From: Phyllobacteriaceae bacterium
Lineage (GTDB): Bacteria; Pseudomonadota; Alphaproteobacteria; Rhizobiales; Rhizobiaceae
Assembly: GCA_016711085.1 (NCBI GenBank)
Contig: JADJTR010000012.1
Location: forward strand, 1 to 64,000
Direction: 5' to 3'
Length of the DNA stretch: 64,000 nucleotides
The notes under the pieces are model-generated. The model did no database searches, was not told where the DNA came from, and was given only the letters and a program-made list of their open reading frames with translations. The translations under genes were made by a program, and so were the position numbers. This document shows, one piece after another, positions 27,916 through 36,666 of the stretch; the stretch's first letter is position 1, and the number at the start of each line of letters is the position of its first letter.

Positions 27916-28694
27916 ACTGCCGCCTCCTCAGAATTTGCTTTCTCGATCATGTCGAGGTCGAAGTAGCTGACCCCGTCGCTGAGCATTTCCACGAGCACCT
28001 CTTGCCGAAACTTCGTCGGGGAAAGCTGCTGCCGAAGCCGTTCGACCTTTGCCGACATGCGCGGAATGTCCGTCCCGCGAACCACGATCCGGTGAATACC
28101 GTCGTCGGGCTTGGCGTTCAGAAACAGGCCAGCGAAGAAGTTCTTTTTGCCCGCAGGCGTTGACGCGTAGAACACCTGCCCGTCGTCCGTCAGCATCGGC
28201 AAGATGGCCGTGATCACGTCTTCGCCGCCGTTGTCCCCCGGCAAGAAAGCCGCCTCGTCCACTTGCAGCAAGGTTGCCGTATAGCCCCGGATCGTCGCGC
28301 CCGACGCTGGCACGGCGATGAACCGCCCGCCCGTGTTGACCTCAATCTCCGTCTGCGTCGCCCGTTCGATCACCATGTCCGTGCCGCGCAGATAGAGACC
28401 GACCTTGCGCGTGATCTCGCGCGTTTGGCGCTCTGCTGGCGCAAGACAGATCGTTGTTCCGCCTCGCTGCAACTCCATGACCCCGCGTGCCGCGAGAACG
28501 CAGCTCTTGCCCGATTGCCGCGCGATGCGCAGGGCGACCGTCGATGCTGTGCTTGTAATCGCCTCAACCTGAAACGGGTCAGGCGTCGCCTCCCTTCCCA
28601 GTTCGAGGACAGGAAGTGCGCCAGTAAGGGCCGATGGGTCTAGGCGACGTTCGAGGTCGCGGCACCAGTCTTGAAGGGCATCAAACAACGGCAT
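27900..28694 (-). CDS. terminase large subunit, ATPase part
   Basis: This 264-residue packaging motor ATPase has Walker A ARQSGKS near residue 60, Walker B LLQVDEAAFLPGD near 145 and the coupling motif YASTPAGKKNFF after it. It lacks a nuclease domain, which is supplied by the next gene in another frame. The start overlaps the end of the small-terminase gene by 14 nt. The set TerS-TerL(ATPase)-TerL(nuclease) is therefore tightly coupled. Without portal or capsid genes in the element, it would have to package into particles from another phage. Confidence 0.88.
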   Translation of the reverse strand: MPLFDALQDWCRDLERRLDPSALTGALPVLELGREATPDPFQVEAITSTASTVALRIARQSGKSCVLAARGVMELQRGGTTICLAPAERQTREITRKVGLYLRGTDMVIERATQTEIEVNTGGRFIAVPASGATIRGYTATLLQVDEAAFLPGDNGGEDVITAILPMLTDDGQVFYASTPAGKKNFFAGLFLNAKPDDGIHRIVVRGTDIPRMSAKVERLRQQLSPTKFRQEVLVEMLSDGVSYFDLDMIEKANSEEAAVWPKL

Positions 28695-29228
28695 CCCCCA
28701 GCGATAGGACGCGTTTGCGCATCCTCCGCAGCAGCGGTTCGCGGGCGGCTGGAACTTCCTCGCAAACCTCCTGCAAGATAGCTCGCATCGTGATCCATTC
28801 CGGCGACTGCGCGAGGGTCACTTGCACGTTGACCTGAGTTGCGAGTTTCCCCTGCATCGTCGCAATGTCGCGCAGCACCTTCCGCAAGCCCTCCATCGCG
28901 GCCAGCGCGAAGGCATCGTCATTCGCCGCCTCGGCCTTCGTGATCAGCTTTTCGACCCGGCGAGCCAAGGACTCGTAGGTGTTCGCAATGTCCATCCGGT
29001 CTTCATTGACGACGGCTGCATCCGCCTCGATCCCTCGACACGGTTCTTCGCCAAGATGCGCAGCCTTTCTTCTTCGGGCATTTTGCGCATCCAGCGTGCG
29101 ACCGACGTGTCCGCAATGCCGACTTGCTTCGCCACCTCGAACATCGACCGGCGGCCGAGGATGATGTCTTCCTTGATCTTCTGCTGCGACGCCGCAGGCA
29201 GTTCATCCAGCTTGAAGCGCGGTGCCAT
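28681..29228 (-). CDS. terminase small subunit-like protein, one frameshift
   Basis: The N-terminal half starts MAPRFKLDELPAASQQKIKE and has a helix-turn-helix SMFEVAKQVGIADTSVARWM. The C-terminal half (DIANTYESLARRVEKLITKA onward) is in another frame from about 29050. The switch can be explained by one missing G in a GG(G) run, since the span is 548 nt. Read through, it is about 182 residues with a DNA-binding head and helical oligomerisation tail, the layout of small terminases. It directly precedes and overlaps the TerL ATPase gene. Confidence 0.65.
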
Positions 29229-29455
29229 CAGGAAAGACCCCCGAGTGTGGTTGAGCGCCCGTCACGGCGGGCCTTATCGTCCCGGTAGAATTGAACGCGC
29301 TGGCGCAGGTCAGCCATCTCGTCAACGGAGACATCAGCCAAATGGTCATGGACAAAGTTTGCCGCTTCTTCCCGCACACCAGCCGCGAGGAGGTTGCGGC
29401 GCTGCTCGCCCGGCTTCATCCCAGCCAGGTAACACTCAACCGCCTGCGCGAGCAA
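29228..29455 (-). CDS. small element protein of unknown function
   Basis: This acidic helical protein has up to 75 residues (MLAQAVECYLAGMKPGEQRR ... STTLGGLS). It overlaps the small-terminase start by one base in an ATGA, so it is probably translated with it. A shorter start at its second Met is possible. No known domain is recognised. Confidence 0.5.
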   Translation of the reverse strand: MLAQAVECYLAGMKPGEQRRNLLAAGVREEAANFVHDHLADVSVDEMADLRQRVQFYRDDKARRDGRSTTLGGLS

Positions 29456-29486
29456 AGCGATCCAGCCGTGAAAGCTGCTGTTGGGT

Positions 29487-29618
29487 CTAGGAAGAACTGC
29501 TCGCCGCGCTCCACACTTGCCCCGTCTCTGACACGAAGACGAGCTTGCCGAAGGCGTCGGTCGCAGATCGGTAGGCCCATTCGAGGCAGGCCTGTTCCTC
29601 AGGCGTCAGGGTCGGCAT
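29487..29618 (-). CDS. very small element protein
   Basis: This 43-residue frame begins at ATG 29618 (MPTLTPEEQACLEWAYRSAT) inside the end of the previous gene and ends SAASSSS. The overlap of 20 nt and the sensible sequence support it, but nothing else does. Function is unknown. Confidence 0.4.
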   Translation of the reverse strand: MPTLTPEEQACLEWAYRSATDAFGKLVFVSETGQVWSAASSSS

Positions 29619-30276
29619 TGTTGCCCCCGGCGTTCGCGGCCATTTCCATGCGGCGGAACTTGTCCTGCATGTGGCCGGGGAGATCATCCAAGCTGCGGAA
29701 GGTGCGAACCTTGTAGCCTTCGCGCTCGGCCTGCAAACGCCGGTGCACGATGCCCGTGCCGGTCTGCATGTCGGCCCGGACATACCGGACGCGTTCATGC
29801 TCGTCGTCGAAAGTGAACACGGTCGATTTCATGATTTCCGACTGGCCGGTGTTGCGTCGCGTCGGGTCTTCGGCGGTATCCGTCACGCGCAGCGGCACGC
29901 CGCGCTTTTCGGCTTCCTGCTTCGCCTCACGGTACTTGCTCGGGTTGCGGGCATCCTCGCGGGACAGATAAACGCCCGCCTCTTGCTGCGACCCGCCAAG
30001 CACCCAGTTGCCTGTGGCGTCCTGCGTGAAGCCAGCGTTCTGCATCGCTCGCTCCTTCTCCTGTTTGGAGAGCATGGCCATGAGGTTGTCGATGGCCGCG
30101 ATGGAGTCTGGCTTCTTCGTGTCGGCCAGCTTGCCGAGCAGTTCGTCGTTCTTTTTCTTGATGCCGCCGATTTGCGCTTCCACGGATTCCGCGATCTTCG
30201 GCAAGATGGCTTCGATGAGTTTCGGCGCAAGGGCTTCGATCAGGGCTTGGGCCTGCTGGTCGTTTTGGTCGGGCAT
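29599..30276 (-). CDS. element protein with N-terminal helical region, function unknown
   Basis: This 225-residue protein begins MPDQNDQQAQALIEALAPKL. The first 90 residues are charged and helical, likely a coiled coil (EAQIGGIKKKNDELLGKLAD). A mixed C-terminal domain follows with FTFDDEHERVRYVRADMQTG and RSLDDLPGHMQDKFRRMEMA. A good ribosome site (AGAAGGAA) precedes the ATG. The arrangement is a little like a scaffold protein, but I do not recognise a family. Confidence 0.6.
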   Translation of the reverse strand: MPDQNDQQAQALIEALAPKLIEAILPKIAESVEAQIGGIKKKNDELLGKLADTKKPDSIAAIDNLMAMLSKQEKERAMQNAGFTQDATGNWVLGGSQQEAGVYLSREDARNPSKYREAKQEAEKRGVPLRVTDTAEDPTRRNTGQSEIMKSTVFTFDDEHERVRYVRADMQTGTGIVHRRLQAEREGYKVRTFRSLDDLPGHMQDKFRRMEMAANAGGNNADPDA

Positions 30277-30287
30277 TGTCTGTTCCT

Positions 30288-30335
30288 TCTCTCAAACAAA
30301 AGCGGCAGACCCGTTCCGAGCTAGGGCCTGCCGCT
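30288..30335 (-). terminator. terminator before the 29.6-30.3 kb gene
   Basis: On the minus strand AGCGGCAG and CTGCCGCT (30328-30335 and 30301-30308 in plus coordinates) form an 8-bp stem extended by GGGC/ACCC pairing, followed by TTTTGTTTG. It ends the transcript from the genes at 30487-32836. The rest of 30336-30486 holds no gene but has two GGTGGAGGT copies near 30422 and 30443. Confidence 0.6.
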
Positions 30336-30486
30336 CCCGTCAACCTGAGAGAAGTAGCAAGCCTGACCTGCCAGTGAACGAACGATAAGTCATTCAAACA
30401 GCGTCTAAAATTCGAGAATGAGGTGGAGGTTGAATAAGAAAGGTGGAGGTCAGGCCGAGATTCCATAGAGCCAGTCGTCAGCCGGA

Positions 30487-31072
30487 TCACGAGGCGGGCA
30501 GAGCCAAGGCTTGGCTGCTCGCCGGGTCTCCTTGGTACGACCTGACTTCGTGACAGGCGCAGGCGGTGGGGTGCTGCTGGGGCGGCGCGATTATCTTCGT
30601 AACGATCCGGGAAGTCGCGGCGGCTCGTCTCTCTGCGGGCGTCGGTGGCGGAAGGGCTGGGACTTCGCGCTTCGGGCGTTCGGCACGACGGCGCAGGCGT
30701 TCCGCGTGGGCCGCTTCCCTCAAAGGCTTTCTGTTCGGCCCAGAGGGCGCGGGCTTTTTCGACGCCAGTTGCGCGCACGTCGCCAAGATAAGGCATGTCG
30801 CCGCCGTCCAGTATGGCGATGATGGTTTCGCGCACCTCTTTCGGGTCTCGGTCGATCACGAGGCCGATTTCCGCGCGCATGTCTGCCCAAGGGCCAGTGG
30901 GTGCCGTCAGAAACAGGAGGGCTTCACGGCGGATCAAGTCGCCTTCCTTCGGGTTCGACGCGGACGGGCTGCCCGCGAACAGATCGACAATCGCTTGCTT
31001 CATGACGGCGATGTAGAGCTGCTGTTCCTCGTAAGCGACTGTCACCACGGGCAACCCTCGGGCTTCTGCCAT
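30487..31072 (-). CDS. element protein of unknown function, one frameshift
   Basis: The gene starts MAEARGLPVVTVAYEEQQLY at ATG 31072 and runs through PKEGDLIRREALLFLTAPTG and DPKEVRETIIAILDGGDMPY. Near 30725 the sensible reading changes frame to a basic, proline-rich tail (EVPALPPPTPAERRAAATSR) that ends at 30487. The span of 586 nt fits one indel. The start overlaps the upstream gene. No family is recognised. Confidence 0.5.
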
Positions 31073-31266
31073 ATGTCCAAGTGATGGATGACTGGCGCTA
31101 AGATGAACTTCTCGGCCTCTGCGCGCTCGGCTGCTGCCGTCGTCTTCTGCCATCGGACATAGACGGTCTGCGGGGTCAGACCCTCGTCAGGCGTCCAGAC
31201 CGCGACAACATCTAGGCCGCGTTCGCGCAAAAGGTTGGCTGTCAGGTCGAGAGCGCGCCATACCAT
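31042..31266 (-). CDS. small element protein of unknown function
   Basis: This 74-residue protein (MVWRALDLTANLLRERGLDV ...) contains WTPDEGLTPQTVYVRWQKTT and ends PEGCPW. The start overlaps the stop of the previous gene by one base and its stop overlaps the next gene, so it is part of a tightly packed leftward operon. No known domain is recognised. Confidence 0.55.
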   Translation of the reverse strand: MVWRALDLTANLLRERGLDVVAVWTPDEGLTPQTVYVRWQKTTAAAERAEAEKFILAPVIHHLDIWQKPEGCPW

Positions 31267-31472
31267 CAGAAAGGTCTCGCCCCTGTGATACGATAGGCAC
31301 CCGGTGCGCCTTCGTCACGCGGCCCCGGCCAGGAATGGCCTACGCGCAGACCCTTCGACGTGTTCGCATCTTCTGCAACTTTGCGCTGGTAGCCTGTCGG
31401 CTGGCCATCCCAAAAGAAAGTGATGGTGCGGTCAGTGCGCCGAACGTCCACGAGTGTTGCCGCGTCAAGCAT
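31266..31472 (-). CDS. small element protein of unknown function
   Basis: This 68-residue protein starts at ATG 31472 (MLDAATLVDVRRTDRTITFF), which I prefer to the longer frame from 31511 because the latter overlaps the upstream frame more. WDGQPTGYQRKVAEDANTSK follows. One-base overlap with the next gene indicates coupling. No family is recognised. Confidence 0.5.
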   Translation of the reverse strand: MLDAATLVDVRRTDRTITFFWDGQPTGYQRKVAEDANTSKGLRVGHSWPGPRDEGAPGAYRITGARPF

Positions 31473-31620
31473 CGTGCAAGGCTCCGGGCAGCAGGGAGTT
31501 TGCCAAAGCACGGTCGGCCTCAGTCGGGGGCTTGTTCCAGAGGATCAGCGGCGTGCTGTCCCGGTCAGCGATCCCGGCAACGTCGAGGCAGTTGCCAAGG
31601 AGAAGGGCGAGGCGTTCATC
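31465..31620 (-). other. coding-like frame without its own start
   Basis: The minus strand here reads DERLALLLGNCLDVAGIADR, then LILWNKPPTEADRALANSLL and ends GALHDA. It looks like real protein but has no start codon. It can be joined to the end of the 99-residue gene at 31616-31915 by one indel in the C-rich run near 31620. It may therefore be the missing C-terminus of that gene. Confidence 0.4.
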
Positions 31621-31915
31621 CGGTTTCGGGGGCGGGCTTGGGGGCGGGCTTCTTCATGCGAGCACCAGCGGGAAAGGTGGAGATAGGGATCTCGAACTGC
31701 GCGCCTGCACGCGGCGCGACGACGATTCCGGCCTTCTTGCGAAACAGGAGGACGTTGCCCGCGATGATCTCTTTCGCCTCGGGATCGGCCAAGATCGTGC
31801 GGAGTCCTTCGAGGAGCGTGGCTTTGGTGACGGCGACCCGGAAGACGTTGCTCGTCGCGCAGTCTTTGGCCGTAAGAGAGCAGTATTCGCCCTCGTCGAT
31901 GATCGAAAATTCCAT
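31616..31915 (-). CDS. small element protein of unknown function
   Basis: This protein of up to 99 residues starts MEFSIIDEGEYCSLTAKDCA. It contains FRVAVTKATLLEGLRTILAD and a Lys/Pro-rich end (KKPAPKPAPETG). A hydrophobic FRKKAGIVVAPRAGAQFEIP stretch suggests a beta-rich fold. It may be longer if an indel near 31620 is corrected. A near-palindromic GGGCGGAGAG/CTCTCCCCGCCC lies upstream at about 31939-31982. Function is unknown. Confidence 0.5.
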   Translation of the reverse strand: MEFSIIDEGEYCSLTAKDCATSNVFRVAVTKATLLEGLRTILADPEAKEIIAGNVLLFRKKAGIVVAPRAGAQFEIPISTFPAGARMKKPAPKPAPETG

Positions 31916-32078
31916 GGGTGGGGTTCCTTGCCATTAGGCGGGCGGAGAGAGTGAAAGGCTCAGGCGCGACCTCTCCCCGCCCAGATGAGCCGATGCGCGC
32001 TCGTCATTTATGACACGGAACAGCACGGAATAATGTGGAGTTTCAGATCTTTAGGGGTTCTGTTTCAGGTGCCGCGAC

Positions 32079-32585
32079 CTAGAGCGGGATCTCGTAGTGC
32101 GGCGACTCCAGATCATTGCTGAACACGACAACCGGGAACCGTGCGAAAACGCGGAAGTTGAACGAGCCGATGCACTCGTCCATGTGTTCCACGTTGTCGC
32201 AGCCGTCATACTTCTCCCAGAGAGCTTTCAAGACGGACTCTGTGCCTGCCGCGTCGCTACGGGTCGGGCTGGTCGTCCGGTAATAGAGATAGCCCTTGTG
32301 GTCATGCAAATGCGTGACGCGGAGTGAGGTCGTCGGCCATACCGTCACGAGGTCCATGCACAGACGGATGAGGCGGTCGCACCTGCCTTCGCTGTTGCCA
32401 GACAGGATGATGTGGTGGACCTCCTCCTCAAGGGACGGATGGTAAGCGATCACATGCCCAGCATCGTCAACGAGGATCGGGTTGTCCTCGGTCGCCAAGG
32501 GGCACCTGCGGCGCGGGTTGTCCTGAGTCGGCATGGCGTCGACTTCCATGAGCGTGTGCTGACCAGTGATGAGCGTGACCATCAC
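32079..32585 (-). CDS. element protein of unknown function
   Basis: This 168-residue soluble protein (MMVTLITGQHTLMEVDAMPT ...) has HVIAYHPSLEEEVHHIILSG and ends NDLESPHYEIPL. The start overlaps the stop of the upstream 84-residue gene by 4 nt as ATGA. It is rich in His, Cys and aromatic residues but shows no recognised metal-binding or enzyme motif. It belongs to the same leftward operon as its neighbours. Confidence 0.55.
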   Translation of the reverse strand: MMVTLITGQHTLMEVDAMPTQDNPRRRCPLATEDNPILVDDAGHVIAYHPSLEEEVHHIILSGNSEGRCDRLIRLCMDLVTVWPTTSLRVTHLHDHKGYLYYRTTSPTRSDAAGTESVLKALWEKYDGCDNVEHMDECIGSFNFRVFARFPVVVFSNDLESPHYEIPL

Positions 32586-32836
32586 TCGACCTCCTGCAAT
32601 GCGTCGAAAGCATCGACGAAGGCGACCTCGGCTTCCCCGAGCTTGATGCCCAAGCGGTGAATGGTGAGTTCGTCGTCCTCACCCACGATGGCCGCATGGT
32701 AGGCCGTGTAGGATGCGACCAGCCGCGCGAGGGTGACAGCGCGGGTCTCCTGCGCCCGTTCGATGGTCGCGGCGGCATCGGCGGGCGACGGGTCAGAGTA
32801 GTTGGTGACGGGCTGGCCGTTGATCGTCTGTGCCAT
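32582..32836 (-). CDS. small element protein of unknown function
   Basis: This 84-residue helical protein starts MAQTINGQPVTNYSDPSPAD at ATG 32836. The upstream in-frame extension to 32971 is arginine-rich and unlikely. A ribosome site GGAA lies just before. It contains a Leu/Ala-rich helix RAVTLARLVASYTAYHAAIV. It is the first gene of the small-gene operon after the primase and repeat region. The 32837-33420 stretch upstream shows no gene that I can support. Confidence 0.5.
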   Translation of the reverse strand: MAQTINGQPVTNYSDPSPADAAATIERAQETRAVTLARLVASYTAYHAAIVGEDDELTIHRLGIKLGEAEVAFVDAFDALQEVE

Positions 32837-33420
32837 GGGGCGGGTTCCTTCTGTTGGTGGCGCGCCCAGCAAGGAGGGTCGGGTTCGGCAGGACCGGGCG
32901 CGCCGACTGGGCAACAGCCTGCCGACTGGTTGCATCATCGGCACTGCTGACGCCTGCTTCGAGCGAAGCATCGGGTGACGCGTCGGTTATGTTGGGTGGC
33001 GTGCTGGCTTCGGCGCTGACGCGGTGGAGTGCTTTGCTGATGGATCACAGGGGCCTGTGCCAAGACGACCAAGCGCTGCCCAGCGCTGTGCGGCGCTGAT
33101 GGCGTTGCCGTCGTGATCGTGCAGCCGACTGCGCGTTGCGTCCTGTGCCAACACCTTTTCGCGCAGAGACAGGAGCAGTCGGTCGGATGACCCAGCATCG
33201 GCGGCACTGATACAATATTCACTGTTCTAGGCGGTTAACCTGTTGATTTCTTAGCGGCAGGCAGCACTATGCAATCAGAACCGTGCAATTGGGCGGTTTC
33301 GATCATGCCACTTTCGCACAGATGCACGGAATTGGCGGCGGAACTGTGCGGAAATGTGGGAGGGGACGGAGCGCCGCGAGTGGTGTGGCTCCTGCCCCCG
33401 ACACGACGACAACCACCTTT

Positions 33421-33720
33421 CCCAAGCTACCAAGCTACGATTTGCAGCTTGGGAAAATTTACGGCGTCTAACCCATTGATACAAATGCCATTCCCAAGCT
33501 ACCCAAGCTACCCAAGGAAAAATGATGAAAGTAGTGGCTGACGTGTCGTCGTGCTGACGCGCACGCACCACAACGCGTTGCGTCAGAACTTTCTGCAAAC
33601 TGCCTGTGCAGCTTGGTAGCTTGGGAAAACCACCCTAACCGTATGATCCATAACCAAAAAAGCAAAGCCAAGCTACGCACCGCAGCTTGGCTTCCTTGGT
33701 AAAATGACCGCTTCCTTGGG
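33421..33720. repeat. iteron-like repeat cluster beside the primase gene (candidate replication origin)
   Basis: Nine copies of the CCAAGCTA-type motif occur in 300 bp. Five are forward (33422, 33430, 33494, 33503, 33668) and four are inverted (33446, 33610, 33617, 33684). Shortened CCAAGG/CCTTGG versions lie at 33512, 33695 and 33715. The intervening DNA is lower in GC than the surroundings and has A-runs (GGGAAAA). The cluster lies directly after the primase-helicase stop. P4-like elements place the iterons bound by their primase in a similar spot, so an origin is a reasonable inference. Confidence 0.6.
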
Positions 33721-33725
33721 AAAGA

Positions 33726-36155
33726 TCAGAACGGAATGTCGTCCTTGACCACTGAACCCTTGTCCTTGATGTAGCGAACCTGCTCCTCAACAGCGTCCGC
33801 GTCACCGCCGTTCGGGTCGGCCTTCCTGACCGTCTCAAGTGTCGATGCCTCGAACACGCCCCACGATCCACCCTCGGGATAGACCTCCTGCGTGATCTCA
33901 GCCAAGAACGCGCGAAACTGATCGAGAGGCGGCAACTTGATACCGGGCATGTCCGTCCGCTTCATGGCGTAGACAGAATGCGTGCCGTCACCATCGCGCG
34001 AAACCTGTTCGACTTTCCAGTGGATGCAGTTGATCGCAGTTGCCGCACGGAACCGCTTGCGTGCCTCGTTCGCGAAGGTGCGCGAAGATGTCTGCCGCGA
34101 CGCGCCAGCGGCATAGCACTCGCGCCCCAAGGTCGCCGTCGAGATACGACCGTCGCCGCGTTCATCATCCGGGCACACTCCCGTCTGCGCGATATGGTCG
34201 AGCACAGCGAGGAGCGGGTCTGACGACTTCTTGTCTTCGGCCTTCGCCTTGGTGTGGTGCGGCCTACCGATCAGCGAGCGGTCAACTGGATATTCGAGAA
34301 GGTGCCGAAGGATCGCGCCTGCGTTGTCTCTGACGAAGTCATAGTAGGGCGTCCACCAATTCCACGATTCCGCGCTCGTTGACGGATACGGGCAAACCTT
34401 CTCGACTTCGATCACGGTCCAGCGCCTATCGTCATAGTCGATGCGAACGGCCTGCGCCTCGTTGGTCGTCGCGATGATGCGATGGACGTTCTTGCCACGG
34501 AAAGCCGCCCGATACTTCTGCTCATACGGCCACTGGCGTGCCGTGCAGAGGTCCTTGAGGATTTGCGCCTGCTGCTTCGATCCGACGAACCATGACTCCT
34601 CGCCAAGAATGAAGGTCTTCGCGAACATGTCAGCGTTGAAGGACTTGGTGATCTGGTCCGAGTCCATGATCTCAAGCACGAGGCCGCTGCCGAGGATCTT
34701 TCCAAGATGAAGCCGAGGAACGACTTGCCGCCGCCTTGCGGGCCGCGCAAGGCGAGTGCCGTCCCCGGACGTTCCGACCAGGGGCGTTGAACCGCATCCG
34801 CGATGAACGTCATGACCCAGTGAGCAAGCGCCTTGCCGCCGCCGCACAGGATGTTCTCGATGTAGTGCAGGAACAGCGACACGTCGCCAAGCTGGGGCTG
34901 GATAGGATAGCCTTTGAAGACGTTGTAGCCGGGGCCGTCGTAGGTGCTCGGGTCTTCGATCACATAGCCATGAAAATGCCGACGTTCCGAGTCCGACAAC
35001 CACGCATCCGCGACCTGCGCATAGGGTGCGACGAGGAGCGTCCAACTGTCCTTTGTTCGACACCTCGCCCGTCTTCACGTTCAGGAACTCAACCTTGCCA
35101 TCGACGTTCATCAACGCCCATTCTTCATTCATGCGCTCGACGGCTGAGTAAGGGGCGCGCGGCTCGACCTGTTCGAGCGCTTGCACCTGAGCAATGACCT
35201 TCTCGACTTCCTTCTTGGCCAGCGGATCACCTGGCTTGTGCCAAGGGTTGGCCGGGTCGTCGAACTCCTCGACAAGTTCCCAGATCGTCGCGGCGATCTC
35301 TCCTCGTCAGAGGCCCCGCGCCCACGCATCGACGAGCCGCAGTGATACAGCCACGAGTTGCGCCCCTCCATCGCCTTGCCGTCAGTCGGGCGCTTGAACG
35401 AGCCGTCCCACTTTGCGACTTTCTTCGCCTTCTTGCCCGTCTTCGGCGCTGGCGTCAGCTTCGCCAGAAGCCGTTCCAAGACCGTCGCCCGCGATACGCG
35501 GCACTTCTCCGACACCTCGTCCCAATCGACGCCAACCTCGTCGCCCATCTTGGTCTTGGTGTTGCAGCGCTGGGACCAGCCGTTCCGGCCAGACCACGCA
35601 GGACCGGGCGGCTGTCGCCGCACTGAGGCAAGTTGATCTGCGGCGGCAAGCCGCCGTCCTTCACGGGCTTCGGGAATACCTCTTTCGAGTTGGCAAGAGC
35701 CTCGCCCGAGAGCACGCGGTCACGCTGCGCTTCGATGTACTTGCGCGCCTCGTCCTCGTCGATCCACTCGTCGAAGAAGGCATAGACATGGATACCGTTC
35801 GACTTCGTGCGCGCGATGAGGCAGGGGTCAGCCCATGCCTTCATGAAGGCGTCTATCTCGTCGTCGCTTTCGAGGAACGGATAGAGATCAATGTCCAGCG
35901 CGGCGAACCGCACTTTCCCGTCGCGCTGCGGCGCACGCCCAAAGGACTGGTGCCCAGACAGGTGGCTGTCGATTGCGCCGTTGACGATGCGCGACCATTC
36001 CTCAGGCGACCGCTCAATGCCCTTCTTCGGGTCGATGCGGTAGATGGTGCGGTAGTCGGTCGGCTTGTCTTGGCATCTGTCCGCTCGACCACTTTGGGAT
36101 CGAACGTCAGATAGACATCATCGTTGCCAGCGAAAAGTTCGTTGAAAGTCATCAT
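33726..36155 (-). pseudogene. phage/plasmid primase-helicase (P4-alpha/DUF5906 type), several frameshifts
   Basis: About 810 codons are split over several frames but keep order. The start is MMTFNELFAGNDDVYLTFDP. A primase-like domain follows with FAALDIDLYPFLESDDEIDA and SNGIHVYAFFDEWIDEDEAR. A middle helical part comes next, and then a superfamily 3-type helicase with Walker A LRGPQGGGKSFLG and downstream FNADMFAKTFILGEESWFVG. The C-terminal 250 residues are intact and end KGSVVKDDIPF. Frame changes lie near 36075, 35600, 35300, 35040 and 34700. It should start replication of the excised element. If the shifts are real it is dead, and if they are errors it is the main replication protein. 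Confidence 0.8.
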
Positions 36156-36176
36156 CTTGTCCTAAACTTGGACAAG
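36156..36176 (-). promoter_or_regulatory. operator-like inverted repeat at the primase start
   Basis: CTTGTCC (36156-36162) and GGACAAG (36170-36176) form a perfect 7-bp inverted repeat with a 7-nt spacer. On the minus strand it ends immediately before the primase ATGATG, so it covers the ribosome-binding position. A repressor bound there would shut off replication genes. No repressor gene was identified in the element, apart from the AlpA-like protein upstream. Confidence 0.5.
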
Positions 36177-36301
36177 CTGGCTCCTCAAACTGTGGTCGAA
36201 GCAGGCGCGAGCATGTTGTATAACCAAGTCATCCCAAACACTTGGCGTTGCTCTGCGCTAACATGATCGACCGCGGCGAGTTCCAGCTTGCCGCGGTTAT
36301 T

Positions 36302-36508
36302 TCATGCTTCGACGCGCGAACGTGCGAGCCAGGCGAGGAGATCGGCGCGAAGGTAGCGGATCACTTTCGCGGCTGGCTGGTGATACGGGGGACCAGAACG
36401 CGTGCGACGATGATCGCGCAGATAATCCTCAGACACGCCAAGGAACTGCGCCGCCTGCGCGGGGTTCATGATTTCAGGAAAGGACTGCGCTTCAATAGCC
36501 GCGCGCAA
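36302..36508 (-). CDS. AlpA/excisionase-like helix-turn-helix protein
   Basis: This protein of about 68 residues has MNPAQAAQFLGVSEDYLRDH and YHQPAAKVIRYLRADLLAWL, the MerR-like winged-helix layout of AlpA and Xis proteins. The exact start is unclear. A TTG at 36508 gives this frame, while a better-looking ATG start (MTEDL...) at about 36531 lies in another frame and would need one indel. Such proteins control integrase expression or direct excision. It lies between the integrase and primase genes, as expected. Confidence 0.75.
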   Translation of the reverse strand: MRAAIEAQSFPEIMNPAQAAQFLGVSEDYLRDHRRTRSGPPYHQPAAKVIRYLRADLLAWLARSRVEA

Positions 36509-36666
36509 CTCGGCGAGAGGTCTTCGGTCATAGGTGCACTCTCAGGTTTGAGCCTATGACCGCGACCGCTCTCCTGACGTGTCCCTGGTCGCGATGCACA
36601 GGGCAGTTCGGAACGCGGCCTCACCAAGCCTGCGGCTAGGCATGGAGGAGGCAAGATGGTTGAAAC

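Noticed and set aside
32935..33222. Minus-strand frame of 95 codons with several Cys and His
   Set aside because: It has no good ribosome site, an unusual composition with many Arg/Gln/His, and no coupling to neighbours. It cannot be supported as a gene.
33421..33720. CRISPR-like array
   Set aside because: The repeats are only 7-9 bp, in both directions and unevenly spaced. No cas genes are near. An iteron cluster fits better.
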